From NCBI RefSeq assembly GCF_015291725.1, contig NZ_CP030038.1, positions 6,127,001-6,191,000 of the forward strand: a DNA stretch of 64,000 bases, in the 5' to 3' direction. The position numbers and the translations under genes were made by a program. Positions 44,079 through 51,049 of the stretch are shown here, piece after piece. The notes under the pieces are model-generated. The model did not search any database, was not told the DNA's origin, and worked only from the letters and a program-made list of their open reading frames with translations. The DNA is from Bradyrhizobium sp. CCBAU 51765. GTDB lineage: Bacteria > Pseudomonadota > Alphaproteobacteria > Rhizobiales > Xanthobacteraceae. The stretch's first letter is position 1, and each line of letters opens with the position of its first letter.

Positions 44079-44801
44079 ATGCGCGCGCATCATATCATGA
44101 CGAAGGACCTCGTTGCCGTAACGCCGCACACGACGATCGAGGAGGCGGCAAAGATCATGCTCCGAATGCACATCAGCGGCCTGCCCGTCATCGACGATGC
44201 CGGCAATCTCGTCGGCGTGGTCTCGGAAAGCGACTTCCTCCGCCGTAGCGAGATCGGCACCGGCCGCAGGCACGCCGCCTGGCTGAAGTTCTTCATGGGA
44301 CCAGGACGCGCGGCGGCCGAGTTCGTTCACGAGCGCGGTCGCAAGGTGGAGGACGTCATGACGAAGCAGGTCGTCTCGGTGCAGGAGGACACAGATCTGG
44401 CCGAACTGGTCGACCTGATGGAGAAGAACGACATCAAGCGCGTCCCCGTGATGCGGGGCAAGACGCCCGTCGGGATCGTCACGAGGACGAACCTGCTGCA
44501 GGCCGTGGCGAGCCTCCTGCACGAAATTCCGGATCCCACCGCCGATGACGAGCACATTCGCGAGCGCATCACGCGCGCGGTCAACGGCACGGACTGGCGT
44601 CCGATCGGCTTCGAGGTGAATGTCCGCAATGGCGTCGTGCATCTGCACGGCCTCGTCACCACCGACGAGGCGCGTCGGGCCGCAATCGTCGCTGCCGAAA
44701 GCACCGCCGGGGTCAAGGAAGTTCACGACCATCTCTGCTTCGTCGATACCTACACCGGCTTCTACGTGGAATCGCCCGAAGACATGAAGGCCGCCGGCTG
44801 A
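44079..44801 (+). CDS. CBS-BON domain protein
   Basis: The 240-residue protein has two CBS domains (about 7-60 and 90-145, with HISGLPVIDDAGNLVGVVSE and IKRVPVMRGKTPVGIVTRTN) and a C-terminal BON domain (about 160-225, with GVVHLHGLVTTDEARRAA). CBS pairs bind adenine nucleotides; BON domains are thought to bind membranes or phospholipids. It is one of three such proteins in this island (also 45708-46466 and 54789-55475). It lies 76 bases after hsp20. Role is likely energy sensing (inference). Confidence 0.92.
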   Translation: MRAHHIMTKDLVAVTPHTTIEEAAKIMLRMHISGLPVIDDAGNLVGVVSESDFLRRSEIGTGRRHAAWLKFFMGPGRAAAEFVHERGRKVEDVMTKQVVSVQEDTDLAELVDLMEKNDIKRVPVMRGKTPVGIVTRTNLLQAVASLLHEIPDPTADDEHIRERITRAVNGTDWRPIGFEVNVRNGVVHLHGLVTTDEARRAAIVAAESTAGVKEVHDHLCFVDTYTGFYVESPEDMKAAG

Positions 44802-44824
44802 ACTCCCCGCGGATCGAGGTCACC

Positions 44825-45004
44825 ATGCTCGGATGGTTCGTTCGGATTCTCTTCGCCATAGCAGCGCCGATCACGGCGCTGTTCGTGGCACGTGACGCGC
44901 TGAACTTCGGCTTGATCCAGACTATCGTGACCATGTTGCTCGTGACTGTCCTGGTCGGGCTGATTGCCGCCTATACCGGGCGGGACCGACAGGCACCGCG
45001 CTAG
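44825..45004 (+). CDS. Small two-helix membrane protein, 59 aa
   Basis: ATG 44825 opens a frame of 59 residues with two hydrophobic stretches (FVRILFAIAAPITALFVA and VTMLLVTVLVGLIAAY), ending TGRDRQAPR. It follows the CBS-BON gene by 23 bases and probably shares its transcript. Function unknown. Confidence 0.65.
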   Translation: MLGWFVRILFAIAAPITALFVARDALNFGLIQTIVTMLLVTVLVGLIAAYTGRDRQAPR

Positions 45005-45265
45005 CTGCCGACGCGACACGGTGGCCGGCCCCTGCCGTCGACCGGCTCGCCCGCTCCTGGCCGAACCGATGTGCGAAGCCGCCCGATGGCGTCGGCCGGC
45101 ACACAGCAGAGGGTATAGCGGTGAGCCGGTACTCCAGGAGTGCAGACGTTGCGCGCTTTTCCCGTGCGGCTACGGGCTTCACCTTAGGTGAAGCTCCCAA
45201 ATTTCGGCCGGACCATTTATCCGCTAGTAAGGGTTTGTCAGCACGCACCGGCAAGGCGCCTGCAA
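45005..45265. other. Intergenic region, no feature seen
   Basis: Nothing recognisable is seen apart from a plausible promoter region for the downstream small gene. No FixK-type box is found here. Confidence 0.45.
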
Positions 45266-45466
45266 ATGAACCACTCGATTTACACTGCGGACAAGGCAAC
45301 GCATCTGAAAGTGGTCGTCGTCGGATTGTTGGCCGGCATCGCCATCGCAGCGACCACGCTGATCGTGCACCTGGCCCAGCCTGAATTAGGCTTGCAGAAG
45401 GCGAAGACTCTGGCCGTCCACCAGGCACGTCCAATGCACGCACTGACCGAAATGGCCCAACGCTAG
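45266..45466 (+). CDS. Small single-helix membrane protein, 66 aa
   Basis: The protein starts MNHSIYTADKATHLKVVVVG and has one transmembrane helix (about 16-38), then a polar tail (QKAKTLAVHQARPMHALTEM). Short proteins with this N-terminus recur in Bradyrhizobium. It precedes another tiny gene (45495). Function unknown. Confidence 0.7.
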   Translation: MNHSIYTADKATHLKVVVVGLLAGIAIAATTLIVHLAQPELGLQKAKTLAVHQARPMHALTEMAQR

Positions 45467-45494
45467 TCGAGATCGGCTGTTGGAGGATACTCAG

Positions 45495-45659
45495 ATGACC
45501 AACGAGGCAATCAAGGCGCTGATGCTACTCGCGATGTATGGCATCCTCGAGCTCGCGCTCTATTTTTCGTCGACCGCCAGAGCTGCCAAGCAGCCGGTGC
45601 GTTCGACACCCGGTCGGACCGCGAATCCCGATCTCACCCGTCCGAGGACGGAAAACTAG
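45495..45659 (+). CDS. Small membrane-associated protein, 54 aa
   Basis: A TGGAGGAT ribosome site lies just before ATG 45495. The 54-residue product has one hydrophobic segment (ALMLLAMYGILELALYFS) and a polar C-terminus ending RPRTEN. It follows the preceding small gene by 28 bases, so the two may form a short operon. Function unknown. Confidence 0.65.
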   Translation: MTNEAIKALMLLAMYGILELALYFSSTARAAKQPVRSTPGRTANPDLTRPRTEN

Positions 45660-45676
45660 GTCGATCCGCACGGTCT

Positions 45677-45711
45677 CCCGTCGCGAGACGGGCGTCGGTA
45701 ACGATCGTTAC
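45677..45711. terminator. Two hairpins between convergent genes
   Basis: CCCGTC-GCGA-GACGGG (45677-45692) and the perfect palindrome GTAACGATCGTTAC (45698-45711) lie between the small gene and the CBS-BON gene; the second overlaps the CBS-BON stop codon. They probably act as a shared terminator. Confidence 0.5.
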
Positions 45712-46466
45712 AACGGTTCGTCATCGAGCGTGGATGGTTCTGCCTGCAGCGAGACGAAGTCACCGCCGCCGTAATCGTCCTCCGGATCGGCACTGGTCGA
45801 TTGAAGACACAGCCGGTCATCGACGCCGCGAACGCCTGAAGCGTTCTCGCAAGCCACGACAGCCGCCCGGCGGGCGTTGTCACCGTTGACGACACCGCGC
45901 AGCGTCACGAAGCCGTCCCTGACGCTCACGTTCAAGCCGACGGGCTGCCAGGGCATCCCGACCATCGCCGCAAGGACCGTACGGCGGATCTGATTGTCGT
46001 CTTCCGAATAGCCGGGTGCGCCGGTCAATGGGCCGGCCACTGCGGACAAGAAGTCGGACCGGGTAATGATGCCGACAACGCGATCATTGCGCATGACCGG
46101 AACGTGATTCAGGTTTCGGCGCTCCATCAGATCGGCAATCTCCTCGAGGGGAGCATCCTCCCTGGTCGTCGCCGGATCACGCGTCATCACCTGCTCGACC
46201 TTGCGCCCGTGCTCCTTGACGAATTCGCGCGCGATTCGGTCCGTTCCGAGCAGGACGGTCAGCAGCCGGTTGCGCGTGTGCTCCGTTTCGAGCTCCGCCC
46301 GCCTGAGGAAGTCGCTTTCACAAATGATGCCAACGAGCTTTCCCGCAGCATCCGTAACCGGCAATCCACTGATGTGGTGATCGAGCATGACCCTGATGGC
46401 ATCGGCGATCGAAGCCTCGGGCCGAATAGTCATCACCCGCCGGGACATGATCTGGTGCGCGCGCAT
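45708..46466 (-). CDS. CBS-BON domain protein
   Basis: The 252-residue protein has two CBS domains (HHISGLPVTDAAGKLVGIIC and LNHVPVMRNDRVVGIITRSD) and a BON domain (GFVTLRGVVNGDNARRAA). It is closely similar in layout to 44079-44801; both start MRAH(Q/H)IM. GGAG precedes the ATG. A FixK-type box at 46518-46531 lies midway between this gene and the divergent cytochrome gene. Confidence 0.92.
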   Translation of the reverse strand: MRAHQIMSRRVMTIRPEASIADAIRVMLDHHISGLPVTDAAGKLVGIICESDFLRRAELETEHTRNRLLTVLLGTDRIAREFVKEHGRKVEQVMTRDPATTREDAPLEEIADLMERRNLNHVPVMRNDRVVGIITRSDFLSAVAGPLTGAPGYSEDDNQIRRTVLAAMVGMPWQPVGLNVSVRDGFVTLRGVVNGDNARRAAVVACENASGVRGVDDRLCLQSTSADPEDDYGGGDFVSLQAEPSTLDDEPL

Positions 46467-46517
46467 GTCTTCAACTCCAGAGAGAACTCACAGGTAGTCG
46501 CCGCCCCCGACAGGGTC

Positions 46518-46531
46518 TTGATCGAGATCAA
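46518..46531. promoter_or_regulatory. FixK/FNR-type box in a divergent promoter
   Basis: TTGATCGAGATCAA is centred at 46524.5, about 58 bases from both the CBS-BON start (46466) and the cytochrome start (46583). One symmetric site could serve both genes. Confidence 0.75.
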
Positions 46532-46582
46532 CCGCCCGGCCGCGATCGAGGGCCATGCTGCCGTCGAATCTGGACATTGGGC

Positions 46583-47305
46583 ATGCGCCTGCAAGCATTG
46601 TTCATGGCCGCGATCCTTGCGGCAGTCGCGGCGCCGGGCGCCGGAGCGCCGGCCGCGACGACGTCGGTCGACGTCTCTGCCGCACTCTCCGATCTCATGA
46701 CCCGGCTTCAGCTCCAGCATGCCAAGCTCTGGTTTGCGGGGAAGCTCAGCAACTGGGGTCTGGCGAGCTACGAGATCCAACGGATCGATGCCAGTCTCGA
46801 AGCGGCGGGCAAGCTCCTGCCAGACCCATCGCGGATCGCTCCTGCAAAGGATCAGCTGCAAGCCGTACGCGAAGCGATCCAACAGAAAAACGTGCCTGCC
46901 TTCACCAAGACTTATTGGGCCCTCACGAACGAATGCAACAGCTGCCATCGGGCCAGCGGCTACGCCTCGATCACAATCCAAATACCGGTTCGCCCGCCTG
47001 TCACCAACCAATTGTTCGTCGATCAGGTCGCCGAAGGCCGGGCACTGGCCCACGCCTCCTGCGGAACCTGCCATATCGTCGAGGATGCCGCCAGGGAATC
47101 GCCGGCGTCCCGGCCCCCGGCGCCGAGCCTCGTGGAGATCATCAATCGTCCCTCGTTCTCCACCGATGACATCAGGCAGCTCCTGGCATCGGGCCACCGC
47201 AGGCTCGGACCCGACCAGGCCATGCCGAACCCGCGGCTCGCGGAGTATCAGATCGACGAGATCGTAGCGTACCTCGAAACGTTGAGAGCCGGCCCGCTGC
47301 GCTAA
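46583..47305 (+). CDS. Periplasmic di-haem c-type cytochrome
   Basis: The 240-residue protein has a signal peptide (FMAAILAAVAAPGAGAPA) and two haem c motifs. The first, CNSCH, is in a domain homologous to the protein at 31067-31552 (QLQHAKLWFAGKLSNWGLAS). The second, CGTCH, is in an ordinary class I cytochrome domain with Met in PDQAMPNPRL. It looks like a fusion of a mono-haem module with a classical cytochrome c. Likely a periplasmic electron carrier. ATG 46583 is chosen over TTG 46577. Confidence 0.88.
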   Translation: MRLQALFMAAILAAVAAPGAGAPAATTSVDVSAALSDLMTRLQLQHAKLWFAGKLSNWGLASYEIQRIDASLEAAGKLLPDPSRIAPAKDQLQAVREAIQQKNVPAFTKTYWALTNECNSCHRASGYASITIQIPVRPPVTNQLFVDQVAEGRALAHASCGTCHIVEDAARESPASRPPAPSLVEIINRPSFSTDDIRQLLASGHRRLGPDQAMPNPRLAEYQIDEIVAYLETLRAGPLR

Positions 47306-47343
47306 ACCCGGCCAGCTCCACTCGCCCGTTGCAAGCCCGGCGG

Positions 47344-47357
47344 TTGATCTCGGTCAA
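47344..47357. promoter_or_regulatory. FixK/FNR-type box upstream of the GH1-pfkB operon
   Basis: TTGATCTCGGTCAA fits TTGA-N6-TCAA; its centre is about 77 bases before ATG 47428. Confidence 0.75.
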
Positions 47358-47427
47358 ACGGTGATCGACAAAGAGCAGCATTGTGGACCCAACGCAATCT
47401 GAACTGCGCCCATCGCAAGGCAGGCAC

Positions 47428-48864
47428 ATGACAACGACAGACGGAGCCGCTCCCTCGCCCCAGACGCGCGTGCCGGCAGCGAATTCATTTCTTTGGGGCG
47501 TCTCGACCTCGAGCTTCCAGATCGAGGGCGCCTCCCATGTAGATGGGCGCGGCGACAGCATATGGGACAGCTATTGCCGACAGAAGGGCCGCATCAAGAA
47601 CGGCGATACCGGCGATGTCGCCTGCGATCACTATCACCGCTACCGTGAAGACATCGCGATGATGCGCGATATCGGCGTCGGCGCCTACCGCTTCTCGATC
47701 TCGTGGCCGCGCATCCTGCCTCGCGGTCGCGGGGCTGCGAACGAGGCGGGCCTCGATTTCTACGACAGGCTCGTCGACGCACTTCTGGCTGCCGGCATAG
47801 AACCCTGGATCTGTCTCTATCACTGGGATCTGCCGCAGGCGCTGCAGGACCTTGGCGGCTGGCAGAACCGGGACATCGCGGGATGGTTCGCCGATTATGC
47901 CGCACTGGCGGCCCACCGCTTCGGCGACCGCGTCAAGCGGTTCGCCACCTTCAACGAGCCATGCGTATTCACGCTATTCGGATACGGTCTCGGCTGGAAC
48001 GCGCCCGGCATCGCCGACAGGGGCGCTTTGCACCGGGCCATTCACCACGTGAACCTCAGTCATGGCCGCGCCATCGACGTCCTCCGGCAATCGGTGACGG
48101 ATGCATCGCTTGGTGCCATTCACAACCGCCAACCCTGTTATCCCGTCACCACGCGGGAGGAGGACGTTGCGGCGACGCGGCGCCTGGCGCCGTACTGGAA
48201 TGACGCATTCCCGTATCCGCAACACTTTGCCCACTATCCCCTCGAGCTTGCCGAGGCCATCGAGCCTTACGTCAAGCCCGGCGACATGGCGCAGATCGCG
48301 CGGCCGGTCGACTGGTTCGGGCTCAACCACTATTCGCCGCACTACGTCAAGGCCGACAGCAATCCGATCGGCGCCGGCTTCGGTGCACCGCCGGATGGCG
48401 TGCACCGGACTGTTATCGGCTGGCCCATCATTCCCGACGCGTTCCGCGATACGCTGCTGGACATCCACCGGCGCTTCCGGTTGCCGATCTACGTGCTGGA
48501 GAACGGAACCGCCGCGGACGACAAGCCGGACGATAGCGGCCGCGTTCAGGACACCGCACGAATTGCCTATCTCGACGCCTACACAAGGGCAATGCAGGAA
48601 GCGATGCGGGCCGGAGCCGACGTCAAGGGCTATTTCGTGTGGTCGCTGCTCGACAATTTCGAGTGGGCATCGGGCTACTCGCAACGCTTCGGTCTCGTTC
48701 ATGTCGATTTTGCCACGCAGAAGCGAACCCCGAAAGCGTCGGCGAACTGGTATTCCGATCTCATCCGGTCGGCACGACGGTCGCAGATTGCCGCAGACCG
48801 TGCGAGGCTCGACAACGTGACGGCAACGCCCGGCGCGATGGCCGCCTCCACGGTCTCCAGCTAG
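47428..48864 (+). CDS. GH1 beta-glucosidase
   Basis: This glycoside hydrolase of about 478 residues has the GH1 features: FLWGVSTSSFQIEGA near the N-terminus, RFSISWPRILPRGRG, the acid/base Glu in TFNEPCVF, and the nucleophile Glu in YVLENGTA, ending DNFEWASGYSQRFGLVHVDF. It would release glucose from beta-glucosides or cello-oligosaccharides; no signal peptide, so cytoplasmic. ATG 47428 is chosen over an in-frame GTG at 47383. It is followed after four bases by pfkB, linking glucose release to glycolysis. Confidence 0.94.
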   Translation: MTTTDGAAPSPQTRVPAANSFLWGVSTSSFQIEGASHVDGRGDSIWDSYCRQKGRIKNGDTGDVACDHYHRYREDIAMMRDIGVGAYRFSISWPRILPRGRGAANEAGLDFYDRLVDALLAAGIEPWICLYHWDLPQALQDLGGWQNRDIAGWFADYAALAAHRFGDRVKRFATFNEPCVFTLFGYGLGWNAPGIADRGALHRAIHHVNLSHGRAIDVLRQSVTDASLGAIHNRQPCYPVTTREEDVAATRRLAPYWNDAFPYPQHFAHYPLELAEAIEPYVKPGDMAQIARPVDWFGLNHYSPHYVKADSNPIGAGFGAPPDGVHRTVIGWPIIPDAFRDTLLDIHRRFRLPIYVLENGTAADDKPDDSGRVQDTARIAYLDAYTRAMQEAMRAGADVKGYFVWSLLDNFEWASGYSQRFGLVHVDFATQKRTPKASANWYSDLIRSARRSQIAADRARLDNVTATPGAMAASTVSS

Positions 48865-48868
48865 GCCG

Positions 48869-49810
48869 ATGAGCGCGATCCTCACGATCACGCCCAATCC
48901 GGCGGTCGACGTGTCGACGGCGGTGGACAGGATCATTCCTGTCGCCAAGCTGCGCGGCATCGGGCAGCGCCGCGATCCCGGCGGCGGCGGCATCAACGTT
49001 GCGCGGGTGGTCAAGCGCCTCGGCGGGGATGCCACCGCGCTCTATCCAGTGGGCGGCCTCACGGGAGACCTGCTGCGTCAATTGTTGGACAAGGAGGGCG
49101 TCGAAAGCCTGACCTTTCCGATCGCGGGCGAAACCCGGCAAGACTTCTTCGTCCGCGAGATCGGCACGGGCCAGCCCTATCGCTTCATCCTGCCAGGGCC
49201 GCCTCTTGCCGAGGACGAATGGCAGAGATGCCTTGCCCTGCTGTCGGCGCTGCAGCCGTTTCCCAGCTTCGTGGTTGCCAGCGGAAGCCTGCCGGCAGGC
49301 GTGCCCGACGATTTTTATGCAAGGGTCGCAAGGATCGTCAAACAGCGCGGCGCCAAGATGATCCTTGATACCTCGGGTCAGGCCCTTGTTGCTGCGGTGG
49401 CGGAAGGGGTCGAACTGGTCAAGCCGAACCTGCGGGAGATGCGCGAGCTGGTCGGCCATGAGCCGTCTGATCCCGCCGAATGGGAAGCCGCCGCCGGAAC
49501 TCTGGTGCGCAGCCGCAGAGCCGCGATGGTCGCGCTCACGATGGGACATCTTGGCGCCGCGCTGGTGACGAGCGACCGCGTCTGGCGCGCCAAGCCTCTG
49601 GCGATCGTGCCCGTCGGCGCCGTCGGCGCAGGTGACAGTTTTCTCGGCGCGCTGGTTTACGGGCTGGCATCCGGAGCCAGCCTCGAACACTGCTTTCGAC
49701 AGGCGGTCGCCGCCGGCGCCGCCGCCCTGCTCAATCCCGGCACAGAACTTTGCCGCCCCGACGACATCAAACGTCTCGCCGAGCAGGTCATTCTCTCTAC
49801 GGCAACTTGA
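48869..49810 (+). CDS. pfkB: 6-phosphofructokinase, PfkB type
   Basis: The 313-residue sugar kinase matches E. coli PfkB across its length: DPGGGGINVARVVKRLGG, ELVKPNLREMREL, and VGAVGAGDSFLGALVYGLA with the catalytic Asp in GAGDSF. It would phosphorylate fructose 6-phosphate (or a related sugar phosphate). It is encoded four bases after GH1, so the two are probably translated together. The 3' end overlaps the convergent SbmA/YddA-like gene by 14 bases. Confidence 0.9.
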   Translation: MSAILTITPNPAVDVSTAVDRIIPVAKLRGIGQRRDPGGGGINVARVVKRLGGDATALYPVGGLTGDLLRQLLDKEGVESLTFPIAGETRQDFFVREIGTGQPYRFILPGPPLAEDEWQRCLALLSALQPFPSFVVASGSLPAGVPDDFYARVARIVKQRGAKMILDTSGQALVAAVAEGVELVKPNLREMRELVGHEPSDPAEWEAAAGTLVRSRRAAMVALTMGHLGAALVTSDRVWRAKPLAIVPVGAVGAGDSFLGALVYGLASGASLEHCFRQAVAAGAAALLNPGTELCRPDDIKRLAEQVILSTAT

Positions 49811-50930
49811 CCGAGTCGGTCGGAGGCGTCGGGGGCTCTGCCTGCCGCGGCAGCGTGTCCCGGTTGAGGCGGTCGAGCGACAGCAGGAGACCGCCGACCC
49901 GTTCCAGCGACGACATCCAATCGGCAATGCGCCCATAATTGTCGACAACCCAATTGAACGAGGCCTGCACCAGCGTGAAAGCCGCAGCAGCCTGTGTGAG
50001 CTCGCCCAGAGTCATGGCCCCGGAGAGAAACTTCGGCGCGCAGAGCACCAGCCCGATGATCGGCGCCAGAAGCGAATTGCCGTGCGACACGATCGTCGTC
50101 CGCATCAATTGCCAGCACAGGCGGCGCCACTGGTCTATGGTGGTCTTGAGGGTGCTGCGAAGGTCACGGCAGACCTCCGGCCGTTGTCCTTCCGGCGCGA
50201 TGCCCTCCCCGATATCGCGGAGCTGGTGTGCCGCCGTGATCAACTCCGCCTCCGCCTGGTTCTTGATCTGAACCAGCCGGGTCAGCGGCGCCCCGACCGT
50301 CGTCATCGCCGTGGTCACGATGCCGGAATAGAGCGCCACGCCGACGACAAGGTAGCCCGGAATCCGGACGGAATGACTTCCCACCGGCAGCGCGATGTCG
50401 CCACCGACCGTCCAGAGGACCTGGATGAAAATGACCGCGCTGAGCAACGCGGAAACCAGTCCGAGCGCCAAATCGATCGGAGCATCCGTCGCAATCCTGA
50501 CGTCCTCGGCGATCCGGTATTCGGGGATCTGCTGCTCGCTCTGCACAGCGGCGAGGCGGGCGTAACGGTCATCCTCGACCCAATAGTCGATCACCTTGCC
50601 GGTCAGCCATTCCCGCCATTGTCTCTGCACAGTCATGCGGCCCCAGACCGACGTGACGGCGAGCGTGATGCTCCCGATGCACAATGGGACGAGCAGGAAC
50701 GCCTGCCCTCTCAGCCGCGCAGGATCGCGGCTCTCGAGCGCATCGAAGAAGTCGCGGTTCCAGTAGTTGAAGCGAAACTGCACGTAGAGCTGGAGGACGA
50801 CGACGATCACCAACAGCACACATAGCACCCATACGCGCCAGGCCGATGCTCCCTGCCAGAAGCCGCGGGCGCTCTGCCAAAATCGCCACCTCGCCCGTGA
50901 AGAGCCGTTCTGGTCTGGTTCGATCATCAT
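49797..50930 (-). CDS. SbmA/YddA-like inner membrane protein without ATPase domain
   Basis: The 377-residue protein has five or six helices and the ABC_membrane_2/SbmA-type features: RFNYWNRDFFDALESRD, WREWLTGKVIDYWVEDDRY, and PEYRIAEDVRIATDAPIDL. Full-length YddA-type transporters continue into a nucleotide-binding domain; here the protein stops after the membrane domain. In SbmA/BacA relatives the membrane part alone transports peptides using the proton gradient. Length fits that group. A FixK-type box lies about 43 bases upstream, shared with ppsA. Confidence 0.8.
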   Translation of the reverse strand: MMIEPDQNGSSRARWRFWQSARGFWQGASAWRVWVLCVLLVIVVVLQLYVQFRFNYWNRDFFDALESRDPARLRGQAFLLVPLCIGSITLAVTSVWGRMTVQRQWREWLTGKVIDYWVEDDRYARLAAVQSEQQIPEYRIAEDVRIATDAPIDLALGLVSALLSAVIFIQVLWTVGGDIALPVGSHSVRIPGYLVVGVALYSGIVTTAMTTVGAPLTRLVQIKNQAEAELITAAHQLRDIGEGIAPEGQRPEVCRDLRSTLKTTIDQWRRLCWQLMRTTIVSHGNSLLAPIIGLVLCAPKFLSGAMTLGELTQAAAAFTLVQASFNWVVDNYGRIADWMSSLERVGGLLLSLDRLNRDTLPRQAEPPTPPTDSVKLP

Positions 50931-50966
50931 CGACGTTCACAGCTAAGGCGGGCAAGAGCTGCGCAC

Positions 50967-50980
50967 TTGATCTTTCGCAA
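50967..50980. promoter_or_regulatory. FixK/FNR-type box upstream of ppsA
   Basis: TTGATCTTTCGCAA fits TTG(A/C)-N6-(T/G)CAA; its centre is about 76 bases before ATG 51050 and about 43 bases before the divergent start at 50930. Confidence 0.65.
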
Positions 50981-51049
50981 ACCGACGGCGCGGAGATGCG
51001 CGAAAGTTGTCGCCATTCAGACCCATTTTGCAGCGCGGGAGAATGCGCG

